From Bacillota bacterium (GTDB taxonomy: Bacteria > Sysuimicrobiota > Sysuimicrobiia > Sysuimicrobiales > Segetimicrobiaceae), in NCBI GenBank assembly GCA_021324975.1, contig JAJPIA010000091.1, forward strand, positions 1 through 50,201: 50,201 bases of DNA. Direction: 5' to 3'. The notes beneath the pieces were generated by a model. It was not told the origin of the DNA and searched no databases. It saw only the letters and a list, made by a program, of their open reading frames with translations. This document shows, piece by piece, positions 1 to 8,395 of this stretch. Both the position numbers and the translations under genes were made by a program. Each line of letters begins with the position of its first letter. Position 1 is the first letter of the stretch.

Positions 1-110
1 CTGACATGGGCGTACTCCTTTCCCCTCCCGGGCCAGGGAGGTTTCCGATGTGGTGGATCTCGGAAAGGGTACGCCCTTCGAATTTCCACACCTCTTGACA
101 TTAGCTCCGC
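1..110 (-). mobile_element. Left end of an IS256-like insertion sequence, with the transposase start
   Basis: On the minus strand a ribosome binding site (GGAAAGGAG, plus positions 14-22) precedes an ATG at 7-5, whose reading frame leaves the window after a few codons. The leader contains GTCAAGAGGTGTGGAAATTC near 81-100, which resembles the upstream region of mutator/IS256-type transposase genes. That family call rests on memory of such ends, not on a protein match. Arms at 8-23 and 62-76 pair over about 15 bp with one bulge and bury the ribosome binding site. An inner hairpin (CCTCCC/GGGAGG) lies near 25-42. The stretch 111-305 holds no gene or RNA that I can recognise. Confidence 0.45.
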
Positions 111-305
111 GGATCCGCTCAAGAACGACACGGGACAGTAGTCTGAGCACGTAGTAGTGAGTCTGATCCTCATTCGTCATCGCAAACCCGAGTCGCTCGT
201 GCAACCTGCGAGCCGGATCACCTTGAGAACCCGAGAAGATCGTACCTATGCTGCCGGCTACGGCCAACACCGTAGCGTGGTATCAAGGCCTTTACTCGGC
301 ACGCG

Positions 306-1106
306 CTACCGAGCGCCGCTTCGCGGCGCGATCCCCCAGCGACGCGCCCATCCCAAGCCCGCGCGCGTATCGCCGGCCGGCCGATATTCGAGTCCCACCC
401 AATCCTTGTAACCGACCTGATCCAGCAGTTCCAACAGATAGGCGTAATTGACCTCTCCGCGATCCGGCTCCCCCCGGTCGGGCACACCGGCGATCTGCAC
501 GTGAGCATAGGTACCGGTGAGTGCGCGGATGTGCCGGGCGAGGTCGCCTTCCATGATCTGACAGTGGTAGAGGTCGAGCTGCAGTTTGACGTTGTCGCGG
601 CCCACCTCCTTGATGACTTCGACCGCTTTGGCGGTGGTGTTCAGAATGTATTCCGGCATGTCGCGGGTGTTGATGGGCTCAATCAACACGGTAATGCCGT
701 ACGGCGCCGCGAGGTCGGCGGCGCGCCGCAGGTTGGCCACGTAGACCGCCATGAGCGCGCGACGCTCATGCTGCGGGGGGCGATTGCCGGCCATGGCGTG
801 CAACCGCGTGCATCCGGTAGCCGCCGCGTACTCGAGCGCGCGCTCCATGCCGGCCATGAACTCGTCCTCGCGGCCCGGCAACGCCGCCGTCCCGCGCTCT
901 CCGCCGGCCCAGTCACCCGGCGGCAGGTTGAAGAGCGCCTGCGCAAGCCGGTGGCTCTCCAGGCGAGAAGCAATCTCGGACGCGGGCGCCTCGTAGGGAA
1001 AGAGGTACTCAACACCAGAGAAACCCGCCGTCGCGGCTGCCGCGAACCGGTCAAGGAAACGCACGTCCTGAAACATCAGGCTGAGGTTCGCCGCGAGCTT
1101 CGGCAC
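306..1106 (-). CDS. otnI: 2-oxo-tetronate isomerase / hydroxypyruvate isomerase family
   Basis: This 266-residue TIM-barrel protein belongs to the hydroxypyruvate isomerase family, and its neighbours point to the OtnI role of interconverting 2-oxo- and 3-oxo-tetronate. E143 in EPINTRD and E240 in GLEYRP are at the expected catalytic/metal positions, with D178 and Q204 also in place. The length matches the roughly 258 residues of E. coli Hyi. It starts with GTG behind a good GGAGG six bases upstream. It diverges from otnK, otnC and the ltnD-like gene, which supply the other steps. A 7-bp GC hairpin (313-329) lies at the very end of the coding region and may contribute to termination, but no T-run follows. 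Confidence 0.88.
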   Translation of the reverse strand: MPKLAANLSLMFQDVRFLDRFAAAATAGFSGVEYLFPYEAPASEIASRLESHRLAQALFNLPPGDWAGGERGTAALPGREDEFMAGMERALEYAAATGCTRLHAMAGNRPPQHERRALMAVYVANLRRAADLAAPYGITVLIEPINTRDMPEYILNTTAKAVEVIKEVGRDNVKLQLDLYHCQIMEGDLARHIRALTGTYAHVQIAGVPDRGEPDRGEVNYAYLLELLDQVGYKDWVGLEYRPAGDTRAGLGWARRWGIAPRSGAR

Positions 1107-1454
1107 AGATCGCCTCCGGGAACGGCTTCAGACCTACTTCCTGAGCGCGACGTCGTCGCACTCAATGGACGGCCGGCAAGCCTCGCCCGACGATCGTCTG
1201 ATCGTCCAGGTGTCGGACGCGTTCCACCGTCCGGCGCGTTCCACGCCCGCGCAAGCTTAGTATAGCGTGCTGCATTTCGAAGCTCGCTATCGCCGCACGC
1301 CGGGATCGGACTCGCAGTTTGGTTTCCTTCGGCAATTCTGTTGCCGCTGTCTCCTGATTTAACGGATGCCTCGATGTGATGGACATCTGTGACTGGCCGT
1401 GAACCATGCACGGCGAAGGATCAGAGCCCGTGATCCTGGAAGAACGCCGCTACG
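1107..1454. promoter_or_regulatory. Divergent intergenic region between otnI and otnK
   Basis: This 348-base gap must hold the promoters of both divergent transcription units. The clearest element is an inverted repeat GGATCA-7-TGATCC at 1418-1436, just upstream of the otnK start; it could be an operator or a leader hairpin. A TATACT hexamer reads leftward at 1264-1259 and could be the -10 box for otnI, but I see no convincing -35 box at the right distance. No gene is supported in this stretch. Confidence 0.35.
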
Positions 1455-2720
1455 ATGCCGGTGGTGCTCGGGGCAATCGCGGACGACTTCACCGGTGCGA
1501 CCGATCTCGCGAACACGCTCGTCCGTGAGGGGATGCGGACCGTTCAGCTCATCGGCGTCGCCTCCGGCGATGCGCCGGCCGACGCCGACGCGGTGGTGGT
1601 CGCGCTGAAGAGCCGGACCATCCCTGCTCCCGCCGCGGTCGACCAGTCCCTCGCCGCACTCGCCTTCCTGCGGCAGGCCGGCGCTAGGCAGATTCTCTTT
1701 AAGTACTGTTCGACGTTCGATTCGACCGATCGGGGCAACATCGGTCCGGTGGCCGATGCGCTGCTTGCGGCCCTCGACGCCGAATTCACCATATTTTGTC
1801 CCGCGTTCCCCGAGAACGGCCGGACGATCTATCATGGCTACCTGTTCGTCGGCGACGTGCTGCTGTCCGAGTCGAGCATGCAGGACCATCCGCTCACCCC
1901 GATGCGCGACGCCAACCTGGTTCGGGTACTCGGACGTCAGACACCCCACAAGGTCGGCCTCGTGCCGCTCGCCGCGGTCCTGCGCGGCCCGGACGCCGTC
2001 CGGGCGGATTTCATGCGGCTCAGCCGCGGGGGCTACCGCCACGCCGTGGTCGATGCGGTGCGGGACGTCGACCTTCGCACCATCGGCGCGGCGGCGGCCG
2101 ATCTCCGCCTCGTCACCGGCGGCTCCGGCATCGCGCTCGGGCTTCCCGAGAACTTCCGGCGCGCCGGACTGATCGAGCGCGCTCAGCGGGCCGATCTCCT
2201 GCCGTCGGTCCGGGGCGACGCGGCTGTGATTTCCGGATCATGCTCGGCGGCCACGCTCGCGCAGGCCGCGGCGATGCGCGCCGTCCACCCGACCTTCGAC
2301 GTGAACCCGCTCGCGCTCGCGGCGGGAGAACCGATCGTGGCGCACGCGCTCGAGTGGGCGGAATCGCGCCTCGGCGGGACGCCGGTCCTGATCACCGCAA
2401 GCGCGCCGCCCGACCAGGTGCGCGCGGTCCAGGAGCGACTGGGCCGGGAGCGGGCCGGCAGCCTCATCGAAGCGGCGCTGGCGGCCATCGCTCGCGGTCT
2501 CGTCGGGCTGGGCGTCCGCCGGCTCGTTGTCGCCGGCGGCGAGACGGCCGGCGCGGTCGTGCAGGCGCTCGGCATTACGGGACTGCGCATCGGGTCGCAA
2601 ATTGATCCCGGCGTACCGTGGACCGTCAGCCTGGGCGAGCCAACCATCGCGCTTGCGCTGAAGTCCGGCAACTTCGGGCGGGAGGACTTTTTTGTGAGGG
2701 CATTCACATGTCTCGACTGA
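1455..2720 (+). CDS. otnK: 3-oxo-tetronate 4-kinase (DUF1537 family)
   Basis: The protein phosphorylates 3-oxo-tetronate at O4, the step that commits four-carbon acid sugars to decarboxylation. It has 421 residues, the normal family length. The N-terminal substrate domain opens with IADDFTGATD (8-17) and continues through KYCSTFDSTDRGNIG (83-97) and PAFPENGRT (116-124). The C-terminal nucleotide-binding domain carries SGSCSAATLAQ (260-270) and GGETAGAV (361-368). The ATG follows a weak GGAAG. The next gene, otnC, overlaps it by 13 bases, which implies coupled translation. DUF1537 kinases also act on D-threonate (DtnK) or other acid sugars; the otnC and otnI neighbours favour the OtnK role. 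Confidence 0.9.
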   Translation: MPVVLGAIADDFTGATDLANTLVREGMRTVQLIGVASGDAPADADAVVVALKSRTIPAPAAVDQSLAALAFLRQAGARQILFKYCSTFDSTDRGNIGPVADALLAALDAEFTIFCPAFPENGRTIYHGYLFVGDVLLSESSMQDHPLTPMRDANLVRVLGRQTPHKVGLVPLAAVLRGPDAVRADFMRLSRGGYRHAVVDAVRDVDLRTIGAAAADLRLVTGGSGIALGLPENFRRAGLIERAQRADLLPSVRGDAAVISGSCSAATLAQAAAMRAVHPTFDVNPLALAAGEPIVAHALEWAESRLGGTPVLITASAPPDQVRAVQERLGRERAGSLIEAALAAIARGLVGLGVRRLVVAGGETAGAVVQALGITGLRIGSQIDPGVPWTVSLGEPTIALALKSGNFGREDFFVRAFTCLD

Positions 2721-3340
2721 ACGAAGCAATGCTACGCGAGGAAATCTGCCGGCTCGGCGCCTCGATGTTCGCCCGTGGGCTCACCGCTGGCAGTTCCGGC
2801 AACATCAGCGTGCGGCTCGACGAGGGCTGGCTCATGACGCCAACCAACACGTCGTTGGGCCAGCTCGAGCCGGCGCGTCTGGCGAAACTCGACTCGACCG
2901 GCCGGCTGGTCTCCGGAGATCCCCCCACCAAAGAGAGCCTGCTCCACCGCGTCATGTATGAGGAACGACCCGGGACCGCTGCGGTCGTGCACCTGCACTC
3001 CACCTACTCAGTGGCGGTCTCCGTGCTCGCGGACGTCGATCCGTCGAACGTCCTGCCCCCGATCACGGCCTATTACATCATGCGCGTGGGCCGCCTGCCC
3101 CTCGTGCCGTTCCATCCGCCGGGCGACGCTACGCTTGCCGAGAGCGTCCGGCGGTTCGCTCGCACCCATCACGCGGTGCTGCTGGCCAACCACGGCCCGT
3201 TGGTCGCCGGGAGTTCGCTTGACGCCGCGGCCAACGCGATCGAGGAACTGGAAGAGACCGCTAAGCTCCACCTGATCCTGCGGGGGTGCCGGGTCCGTGT
3301 GCTGACCGACGAGCAGGTGGCGGCGCTTGCGCCCCGGTAG
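2708..3340 (+). CDS. otnC: 3-oxo-tetronate 4-phosphate decarboxylase (class II aldolase family)
   Basis: A 210-residue class II aldolase/adducin-fold metalloenzyme. In this context it is expected to decarboxylate 3-oxo-tetronate 4-phosphate to dihydroxyacetone phosphate. The zinc ligands are visible as H95 and H97 in HLHSTYS and H162 in ANHGPL; the acid E76 sits in KESLLH and the phosphate loop is GNIS at 31-34. The frame is open further upstream, but family alignment and the overlap with the end of otnK favour the ATG beginning MSRLNEAM. A fuculose-phosphate aldolase or a methylthioribulose-phosphate dehydratase would look similar; the otnK neighbour decides the call. Confidence 0.88.
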   Translation: MSRLNEAMLREEICRLGASMFARGLTAGSSGNISVRLDEGWLMTPTNTSLGQLEPARLAKLDSTGRLVSGDPPTKESLLHRVMYEERPGTAAVVHLHSTYSVAVSVLADVDPSNVLPPITAYYIMRVGRLPLVPFHPPGDATLAESVRRFARTHHAVLLANHGPLVAGSSLDAAANAIEELEETAKLHLILRGCRVRVLTDEQVAALAPR

Positions 3341-3347
3341 GGACTCC

Positions 3348-4259
3348 GTGGCATCCACCGCGTGCGTGATCGGCCTGGGATCGATGGGATACGGCGCCGC
3401 CGTGTCCCTACTCCGCGCCGGCATCGAGGTGCGGGGCGTGGACGTCCGCGCGGAGGCGCGGGAACGGTTCAGGGGCGCGGGCGGCGCGACCGTGCCATCC
3501 CCGGCGGAGGGCGCTGTGGGTACCGAGATCGTGTTCACGTTCGTCGTCAACGCCGACCAGACGGAGGCGGTCCTGTTCGGCCCGGCGGGTGCAGCGGCGA
3601 AGTTGTCACCGGGATCCGTGGTGGCCGCGTGCGCCACTGTCGCGCCGGCGTACGCGGAGGAACTTGGCCGCCGGCTCGCCGCGATGGGGTTGCTCATGCT
3701 GGACGCCCCGGTCTCCGGCGGCGTCGCGCGGGCGGCGAAAGGGGACCTAACCGTGATGGCGTCCGGGGCACCGCAGGCATTCGCCAAAGCGGAGCGGTTC
3801 CTGCGGGCCATCGCGGGCCGCGTCTACCGGCTCGGCGACGCGCCGGGCATCGGGTCGCGGGTCAAAATGATCAACCAATTGCTCGCCGGCGTGCACATCG
3901 CCGCCGCGGCGGAGGCGATGGCGCTCGGGATCGGGACGGGCGCCGACCCCCGCCAACTCTACGAGGTCATCGTCAACAGCGCGGGATCGTCGTGGATGTT
4001 TCAGGATCGTGTGCCGCACATGCTCGCCGGCGACTACTCGCCCCGCTCCGCCGTCAACATCTTCGTCAAGGATCTCGGCATCGTCGTTGAGGCCGGGCGC
4101 GCCGCCGGGCTTCAGCTGCCGATGGCGGAGGCCGCGTACCGCCTGTTCGCGGCCGCCCGGGATCAGGGCCTCGGTGGCGAGGACGACGCGGCGGTCATCA
4201 AGGTCTATGCTGCGGAGGGCCGCGTCGCGCTGCCCGCCCCGGACAGGCCGGTCGATTGA
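3348..4259 (+). CDS. ltnD: L-threonate dehydrogenase-like beta-hydroxyacid dehydrogenase
   Basis: A 303-residue NAD(P)-dependent dehydrogenase of the 3-hydroxyisobutyrate family. With OtnI, OtnK and OtnC it would oxidise L-threonate (or an isomer) to 2-oxo-tetronate and so open the pathway. The Rossmann motif GLGSMG is at 9-14, the substrate motif DAPVSGG at 119-125 and the catalytic lysine at K173 in VKMINQL. I chose the GTG at 3348 because GTAGGGA lies just upstream and the Rossmann strand then begins normally; a TTG at 3327 is possible. It starts 7 bases after otnC, so the three rightward genes form one operon. Tartronate semialdehyde reductase is the main alternative. Confidence 0.8.
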   Translation: MASTACVIGLGSMGYGAAVSLLRAGIEVRGVDVRAEARERFRGAGGATVPSPAEGAVGTEIVFTFVVNADQTEAVLFGPAGAAAKLSPGSVVAACATVAPAYAEELGRRLAAMGLLMLDAPVSGGVARAAKGDLTVMASGAPQAFAKAERFLRAIAGRVYRLGDAPGIGSRVKMINQLLAGVHIAAAAEAMALGIGTGADPRQLYEVIVNSAGSSWMFQDRVPHMLAGDYSPRSAVNIFVKDLGIVVEAGRAAGLQLPMAEAAYRLFAAARDQGLGGEDDAAVIKVYAAEGRVALPAPDRPVD

Positions 4260-4287
4260 TCCGCCGGTGTTGCCGCCGGCCGCGTCC

Positions 4288-5460
4288 CTACGATCCGCCC
4301 CGGTATACCCGCGGGACCGAGTCGCCGACGGCGACGGACAGGCGGGTCGGCTGGTCGAATCCCCGAGCGATCAGCACGTCCGTCACCGTGATCTCGGCGT
4401 CTCCCTGTCGGCCGATGAAGACGACCTCGTCGCCCGCCTGCGCGTCGGGCACGTCCGAGATATCGAGCCGGAGATGTTCCAAGTTTGCGCCGCCCGCGAC
4501 GGGCACGCGCCGTCCCCGCACCAGCGCGGCTCCGCAGTGCAGGCTCTCGATGCCGTCCGAGTAGCCAATCGGGGCGATGCCGATACGCGCCCCAGGTCGA
4601 GCGGAAAACGGCACGGACTCGCCGCGATCGGCCCGCAGGCTGCGGCAGTGAATCAGCCGGCTCCGCAGGCCCGCGAACGCCTCCCGGATCCGCATCCCGT
4701 GCCGTTCGAATTCCGTGTCCGACCGCAGATTGCCGTAGATGACCCTGCCGACGTCGATGCCGTTGAAGCCCGCATTCCCGGCCCGCAGCACGACCGGCGT
4801 GCTGGCTGCGACGGCCACCGGGATCTCCACCCGCGCGTTGCGCGCCGCGCGCACCGCGGCGCCGAACCGGGCTAATTGCACGCGGATGGCGGCCCCGGCC
4901 ACATCGGCGGCGCGCGGCACAAACATGTGCGTGTAGACCCCTGCCAGCCGCAGCTTGGGCGATTCGTGGATCCGCCGGAGCAGCGCCGGCGCGCCGGCGT
5001 CGGTGATCCCAAACCGCTCGCCGCCCACGTCGATCTCGACAAACACCTTGACTTGCTTGGCCGCGAACCGCGCGTAGGCGTCGGCGACCTCCGGGTCCGT
5101 CACGGTGGCGAAGAACCCGTGTTCCTCCACCATTCCCACGAACTCGGCGTCCACGAGCCCGCCGCCGTAGATGAGCACCGGCAGCGACACGCCTCCGCCG
5201 CCGAGCACCAGCGCGTCGGCCGGATCGGCGACCGCGACCATGTCGACGCCGGCGTCCTGAAGCGTCCGACACACGGGCAGCAGGCCGAAGCCGTAGCCGT
5301 TGGCTTTCACCGCGGCGAGCAGGCGAACGTCCGCTCCGACGACCCGCCTGATCTCTCCCACGTTGTGGGCGATCGCGCCGAGGTCGACCTCGAAAACGTT
5401 CGGCCGCGCCATGCCGGGCATCCGCCAGCACACGCGAGGGTCCGCATGAGGCGAGGGCAT
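4288..5460 (-). CDS. Alanine-racemase-fold PLP enzyme lacking the catalytic tyrosine
   Basis: A 390-residue fold-type III PLP enzyme. K52 in AVKANGYG is the PLP lysine, and R149 (EIDVGGERFG) and H178 (YTHMF) match further racemase positions. In true alanine racemases the second catalytic base is the tyrosine of a SYG motif before IGxxPIGYADG; here the aligned residues are PFS, with F285 in its place. The usual GRxxMD segment near the C terminus is also replaced (GGANLEHL). Ordinary two-base racemisation is therefore doubtful. It is the last gene of the ABC transporter operon: its ATG follows the ATPase stop by two bases behind a strong GGGAGGAGG. A changed racemase, lyase or amino-acid-binding role is possible. 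Confidence 0.75.
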   Translation of the reverse strand: MPSPHADPRVCWRMPGMARPNVFEVDLGAIAHNVGEIRRVVGADVRLLAAVKANGYGFGLLPVCRTLQDAGVDMVAVADPADALVLGGGGVSLPVLIYGGGLVDAEFVGMVEEHGFFATVTDPEVADAYARFAAKQVKVFVEIDVGGERFGITDAGAPALLRRIHESPKLRLAGVYTHMFVPRAADVAGAAIRVQLARFGAAVRAARNARVEIPVAVAASTPVVLRAGNAGFNGIDVGRVIYGNLRSDTEFERHGMRIREAFAGLRSRLIHCRSLRADRGESVPFSARPGARIGIAPIGYSDGIESLHCGAALVRGRRVPVAGGANLEHLRLDISDVPDAQAGDEVVFIGRQGDAEITVTDVLIARGFDQPTRLSVAVGDSVPRVYRGGS

Positions 5461-5462
5461 CG

Positions 5463-7511
5463 TCAGCCTCCTCCCGAGAGCGGGAAATGACAGGCCACGG
5501 CCCGCCCGGCCTCAACCTCATGAAGCTCCGGAGGCGTCTGTGCGCAGACGGCTTGGGCGAACCGACACCGCGTCCGAAACCGGCAACCCGAGGGCGGCGC
5601 GCTCGGAGACGGCGGGTCGCCGCTCAGGACGATGCGTTCTCGGGGCGCCGCTCCCAGGACAGCGGGCACGGAAGACAGCAGCGCGGCAGTATACGGGTGC
5701 AGCGGCCGCGAGCACACCACTTCGCTCGGGCCGTGCTCGACGACTTGTCCCAAGAACATGATCGCGATGTGCGTACTCAGGTGGCGCACGACCCGCAGGT
5801 CGTGACTGATGAAGATCAACGCGAGATGAAATTCGCGCTGCATGTCCTTGAACAGGTTGATAATCTGTGCCTGCACCGACACGTCCAATGCGGATATGGG
5901 TTCGTCGGCCACGATCAATTCCGGGTTGAGCGCGATGGCACGAGCGATCCCCACACGCTGCCGCTGCCCGCCGGACAACTCGTGGGGCAGGTGGGCAGCG
6001 TAGCGGGCGCCGAGACCGACGAAGTCCAGGACCTCGCGCACGCGCCGCTTGCGCTCATCATGAGCCACGCCAAATGCGATCAGCGGCTCGCCGACGCTAT
6101 CCCCAATGGGACTCCGCGGGTTCAGCGACGCGTACGGGTCTTGGAATATCGGCTGCATGTACCTGCGCAGCTGCCGCAGGTCCTCTCCGCCGGTCCGCGT
6201 GATGTCCCGGCCCATGAAGCGTATCCGGCCGCTGTCGACGTCGAGCAGGCGCAGCGCGCAGCGGCCCAACGTGGTCTTACCGCACCCCGACTCGCCGGCG
6301 ATGCCCAGAACTTGCCCCCGCCGGACGGTGAGCGACACGTCGTCCAGCGCGTGCACGTGCGCCGGCGCGGTGAAGGGCAGCCGATTCGGCATGAGAAAAT
6401 GTCGGGTGACGTGTTCGAGACTGAGGATCGCGTCCGGCGCCGGAGACTCAGGCTCGACCGTCTCAGAAACGTCCGGAGCGAGCACCCGGACCGTGCTCGT
6501 GACCGTCTCCTTCGGCGCCGCCGGCAGCGACCCGTCTTTCGCAAACCAGCAGGAGACCAATGAGTGTCCGACCGGCTCCAGCGGCGGCTCCGCCGATCGA
6601 CAAATCTCGGCCGCATAGGGGCATCGCGGGTGGAACGGGCATCCGGACGGAAGGGCGCCAGCGAGAGGCGGCTCGCCCGGAATGGCCGCGAGCCTCCGTG
6701 TCTTCGGCACATCCGGGGACGGCATCGACTGCAGCAACGCCCGGGTATAGGGGTGTCGCGGCTGAGCCAGCAGGTCGCGCGTCGGGCCGAACTCGACGAA
6801 ACGTCCCGCGTACATGACCGCCACGGTCTTGGAGATTTCGCTTACCACCGCCAGGTCGTGGCTGATGAGGATCACCGCGACACCTAGCTCGCGATTCAGC
6901 CGGCCCAACAAATCCAGAATTTGAGCCTGGACGGTCGCATCGAGGGCCGTGGTCGGCTCGTCCGCGATCACCAGCGGCGGCGCGGCGATGAGTGCCGTGG
7001 CGATGACCGCGCGCTGCCGCATCCCGCCGGAGAACTCGTGCGGATATCGCATCATTGCGCGGCCGGGATCGGGAATACCCAGGCGATGCAGTTCCTGTTG
7101 GGCCGTTAGTGTGGCGGCCCGTCTCCCCGCGAGCCGGTGCAGGACGAGCGGCTCCCGCACCTGCGGACCGACCCGCATGATGGGGTCGAGCGACGTGAGG
7201 GAATCCTGAAACACCATGCTGATCTCTTTACCGCGGACCTCCGACAGGCGCTGTCTCGGCACACCGAGCAGATCCTCGCCCTTGAAGCACACGGTGCCCC
7301 CCGTCACCTTGGCGCCGGAGGGAAGCAGCCTCGGGATGGCCGACACAGTCATGGTCTTGCCGGACCCGGACTCCCCCACGAGGCCCAACACTTCGCCGCT
7401 CCCAAGGCGAAACGACACGCCGCGGACAACCTCGATAGCCCCCGCACCGCCACCCACGGCGACGTGAAGGTCGTTGACTACCAGGAGATCCCCTGTGCGT
7501 CCGCCGTTCAC
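5463..7511 (-). CDS. Fused double ATPase of a peptide/oligosaccharide-type ABC importer
   Basis: This 682-residue protein joins DppD-like and DppF-like ATPases in one chain, as GsiA and YejF do. The first half has Walker A GESGSGKT (46-53), signature SGGMRQR (161-167), Walker B VIADEP (181-186) and the cysteine-containing GCPFHPRCPY segment (290-299) typical of oligopeptide ATPases. The second half has Walker A GESGCGKT (406-413), signature SGGQRQR (513-519) and Walker B IVADEP (533-538). The frame is open far upstream, but that part overlaps the permease gene; the GTG at 7511 after AGGAG fits family alignment. It powers the two permeases encoded just upstream and might also serve the ATPase-less cluster at 20-25 kb. 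Confidence 0.9.
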   Translation of the reverse strand: MNGGRTGDLLVVNDLHVAVGGGAGAIEVVRGVSFRLGSGEVLGLVGESGSGKTMTVSAIPRLLPSGAKVTGGTVCFKGEDLLGVPRQRLSEVRGKEISMVFQDSLTSLDPIMRVGPQVREPLVLHRLAGRRAATLTAQQELHRLGIPDPGRAMMRYPHEFSGGMRQRAVIATALIAAPPLVIADEPTTALDATVQAQILDLLGRLNRELGVAVILISHDLAVVSEISKTVAVMYAGRFVEFGPTRDLLAQPRHPYTRALLQSMPSPDVPKTRRLAAIPGEPPLAGALPSGCPFHPRCPYAAEICRSAEPPLEPVGHSLVSCWFAKDGSLPAAPKETVTSTVRVLAPDVSETVEPESPAPDAILSLEHVTRHFLMPNRLPFTAPAHVHALDDVSLTVRRGQVLGIAGESGCGKTTLGRCALRLLDVDSGRIRFMGRDITRTGGEDLRQLRRYMQPIFQDPYASLNPRSPIGDSVGEPLIAFGVAHDERKRRVREVLDFVGLGARYAAHLPHELSGGQRQRVGIARAIALNPELIVADEPISALDVSVQAQIINLFKDMQREFHLALIFISHDLRVVRHLSTHIAIMFLGQVVEHGPSEVVCSRPLHPYTAALLSSVPAVLGAAPRERIVLSGDPPSPSAPPSGCRFRTRCRFAQAVCAQTPPELHEVEAGRAVACHFPLSGGG

Positions 7512-7525
7512 AGCGCTCTCATCTC

Positions 7526-8395
7526 CTATCGTCTGCCGCCGAGCCACGGATCCAGCGCGTCGCGGATCGAGTCTCCCAGAAGGTTGAACGCAAACACGAG
7601 CGACAGGATGGCCAGGCCGGGAAAGGTCGCGACCCACCACTGATCCATGACGTCGACTCCACTCGACACCATGGCCCCCCACTCGGGTTGCGGTGGCTTC
7701 GCCCCCAACCCGAGAAAGCTCAGGGTGGCAAAGTACAAGATGGCCCGCCCGACGTCGATGGCCGCCATCACTAACAGCGCGGGGAGAACGTTCGGCATGA
7801 TGACCAGGTACAGCGTGTGCAGCGGTAACCGCCCGGAGGCCCGCGATGCCACCACGTACTCCTTCTCCCGCAGATCCAGCACCAGCCCCCGGCACACGCG
7901 AACGTATTGGGGCCACCAGACCGCGGCCAGCGCCACGACGCCGTGACTCAAGCTGGCCCCCAGCGCTGCGGCCACGGCCATGGCCAAGACGAGGACGGGG
8001 AACGCCAGGACCATGTCCGTGACCCGCATCACTACTTCATCGACGGCTCCGCCGAGGTACCCCGCGGCCGCGCCGAGGGCGGTTCCAACCGCCAGGCCGA
8101 TGCACACCACGACCACCGCCGCCGGCAGCGAAGCCTGGCCCCCGTACAGGACCCGGCGCAAGACGTCACGTCCCAGTTGGTCGGTTCCGAACGGGTGCGC
8201 GGCGCTCGGCGCCTGCAGCAGGACGTCGATGTCCTCCGCGATCGGCCCGCCCCGCGTGAAGAGGCCCGCGCCGGCAATCGCCACGAGCCACGCCACAATG
8301 ATGGCCAGGGCGATGGTCATCTGCGGGTCTTGTCGTGCGAACATCAGCCCTCTGCGTGCGGCGGCGGCGGGGTGCGCAGGCAGACTGGACATCAC
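7526..8395 (-). CDS. ABC importer permease, DppC type
   Basis: A 289-residue inner-membrane permease with the binding-protein-dependent transport fold. It has one N-terminal helix (about 27-50), the periplasmic HPFGTDQLGRDVLRRVLYG segment typical of DppC/OppC, and five further helices. The coupling loop is near VVASRASGRLPLHTLYLVIM and the C terminus ends in DPWLGG. GTG and ATG are adjacent at the start (8395 and 8392), and the GTG overlaps the stop of the DppB-type gene, so the permeases are translationally coupled. It belongs to the five-gene leftward operon of binding protein, DppB, DppC, fused ATPase and racemase-like enzyme. The sugar-acid genes around it suggest a carbohydrate or sugar-acid conjugate rather than a peptide as substrate; this is inference. 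Confidence 0.88.
   Translation of the reverse strand: MMSSLPAHPAAAARRGLMFARQDPQMTIALAIIVAWLVAIAGAGLFTRGGPIAEDIDVLLQAPSAAHPFGTDQLGRDVLRRVLYGGQASLPAAVVVVCIGLAVGTALGAAAGYLGGAVDEVVMRVTDMVLAFPVLVLAMAVAAALGASLSHGVVALAAVWWPQYVRVCRGLVLDLREKEYVVASRASGRLPLHTLYLVIMPNVLPALLVMAAIDVGRAILYFATLSFLGLGAKPPQPEWGAMVSSGVDVMDQWWVATFPGLAILSLVFAFNLLGDSIRDALDPWLGGRR

Noticed and set aside
501-1265. 254-codon open frame on the plus strand opposite otnI
   Set aside because: It runs antisense through a well-conserved gene, has no family motifs and has the composition of a high-GC shadow frame.
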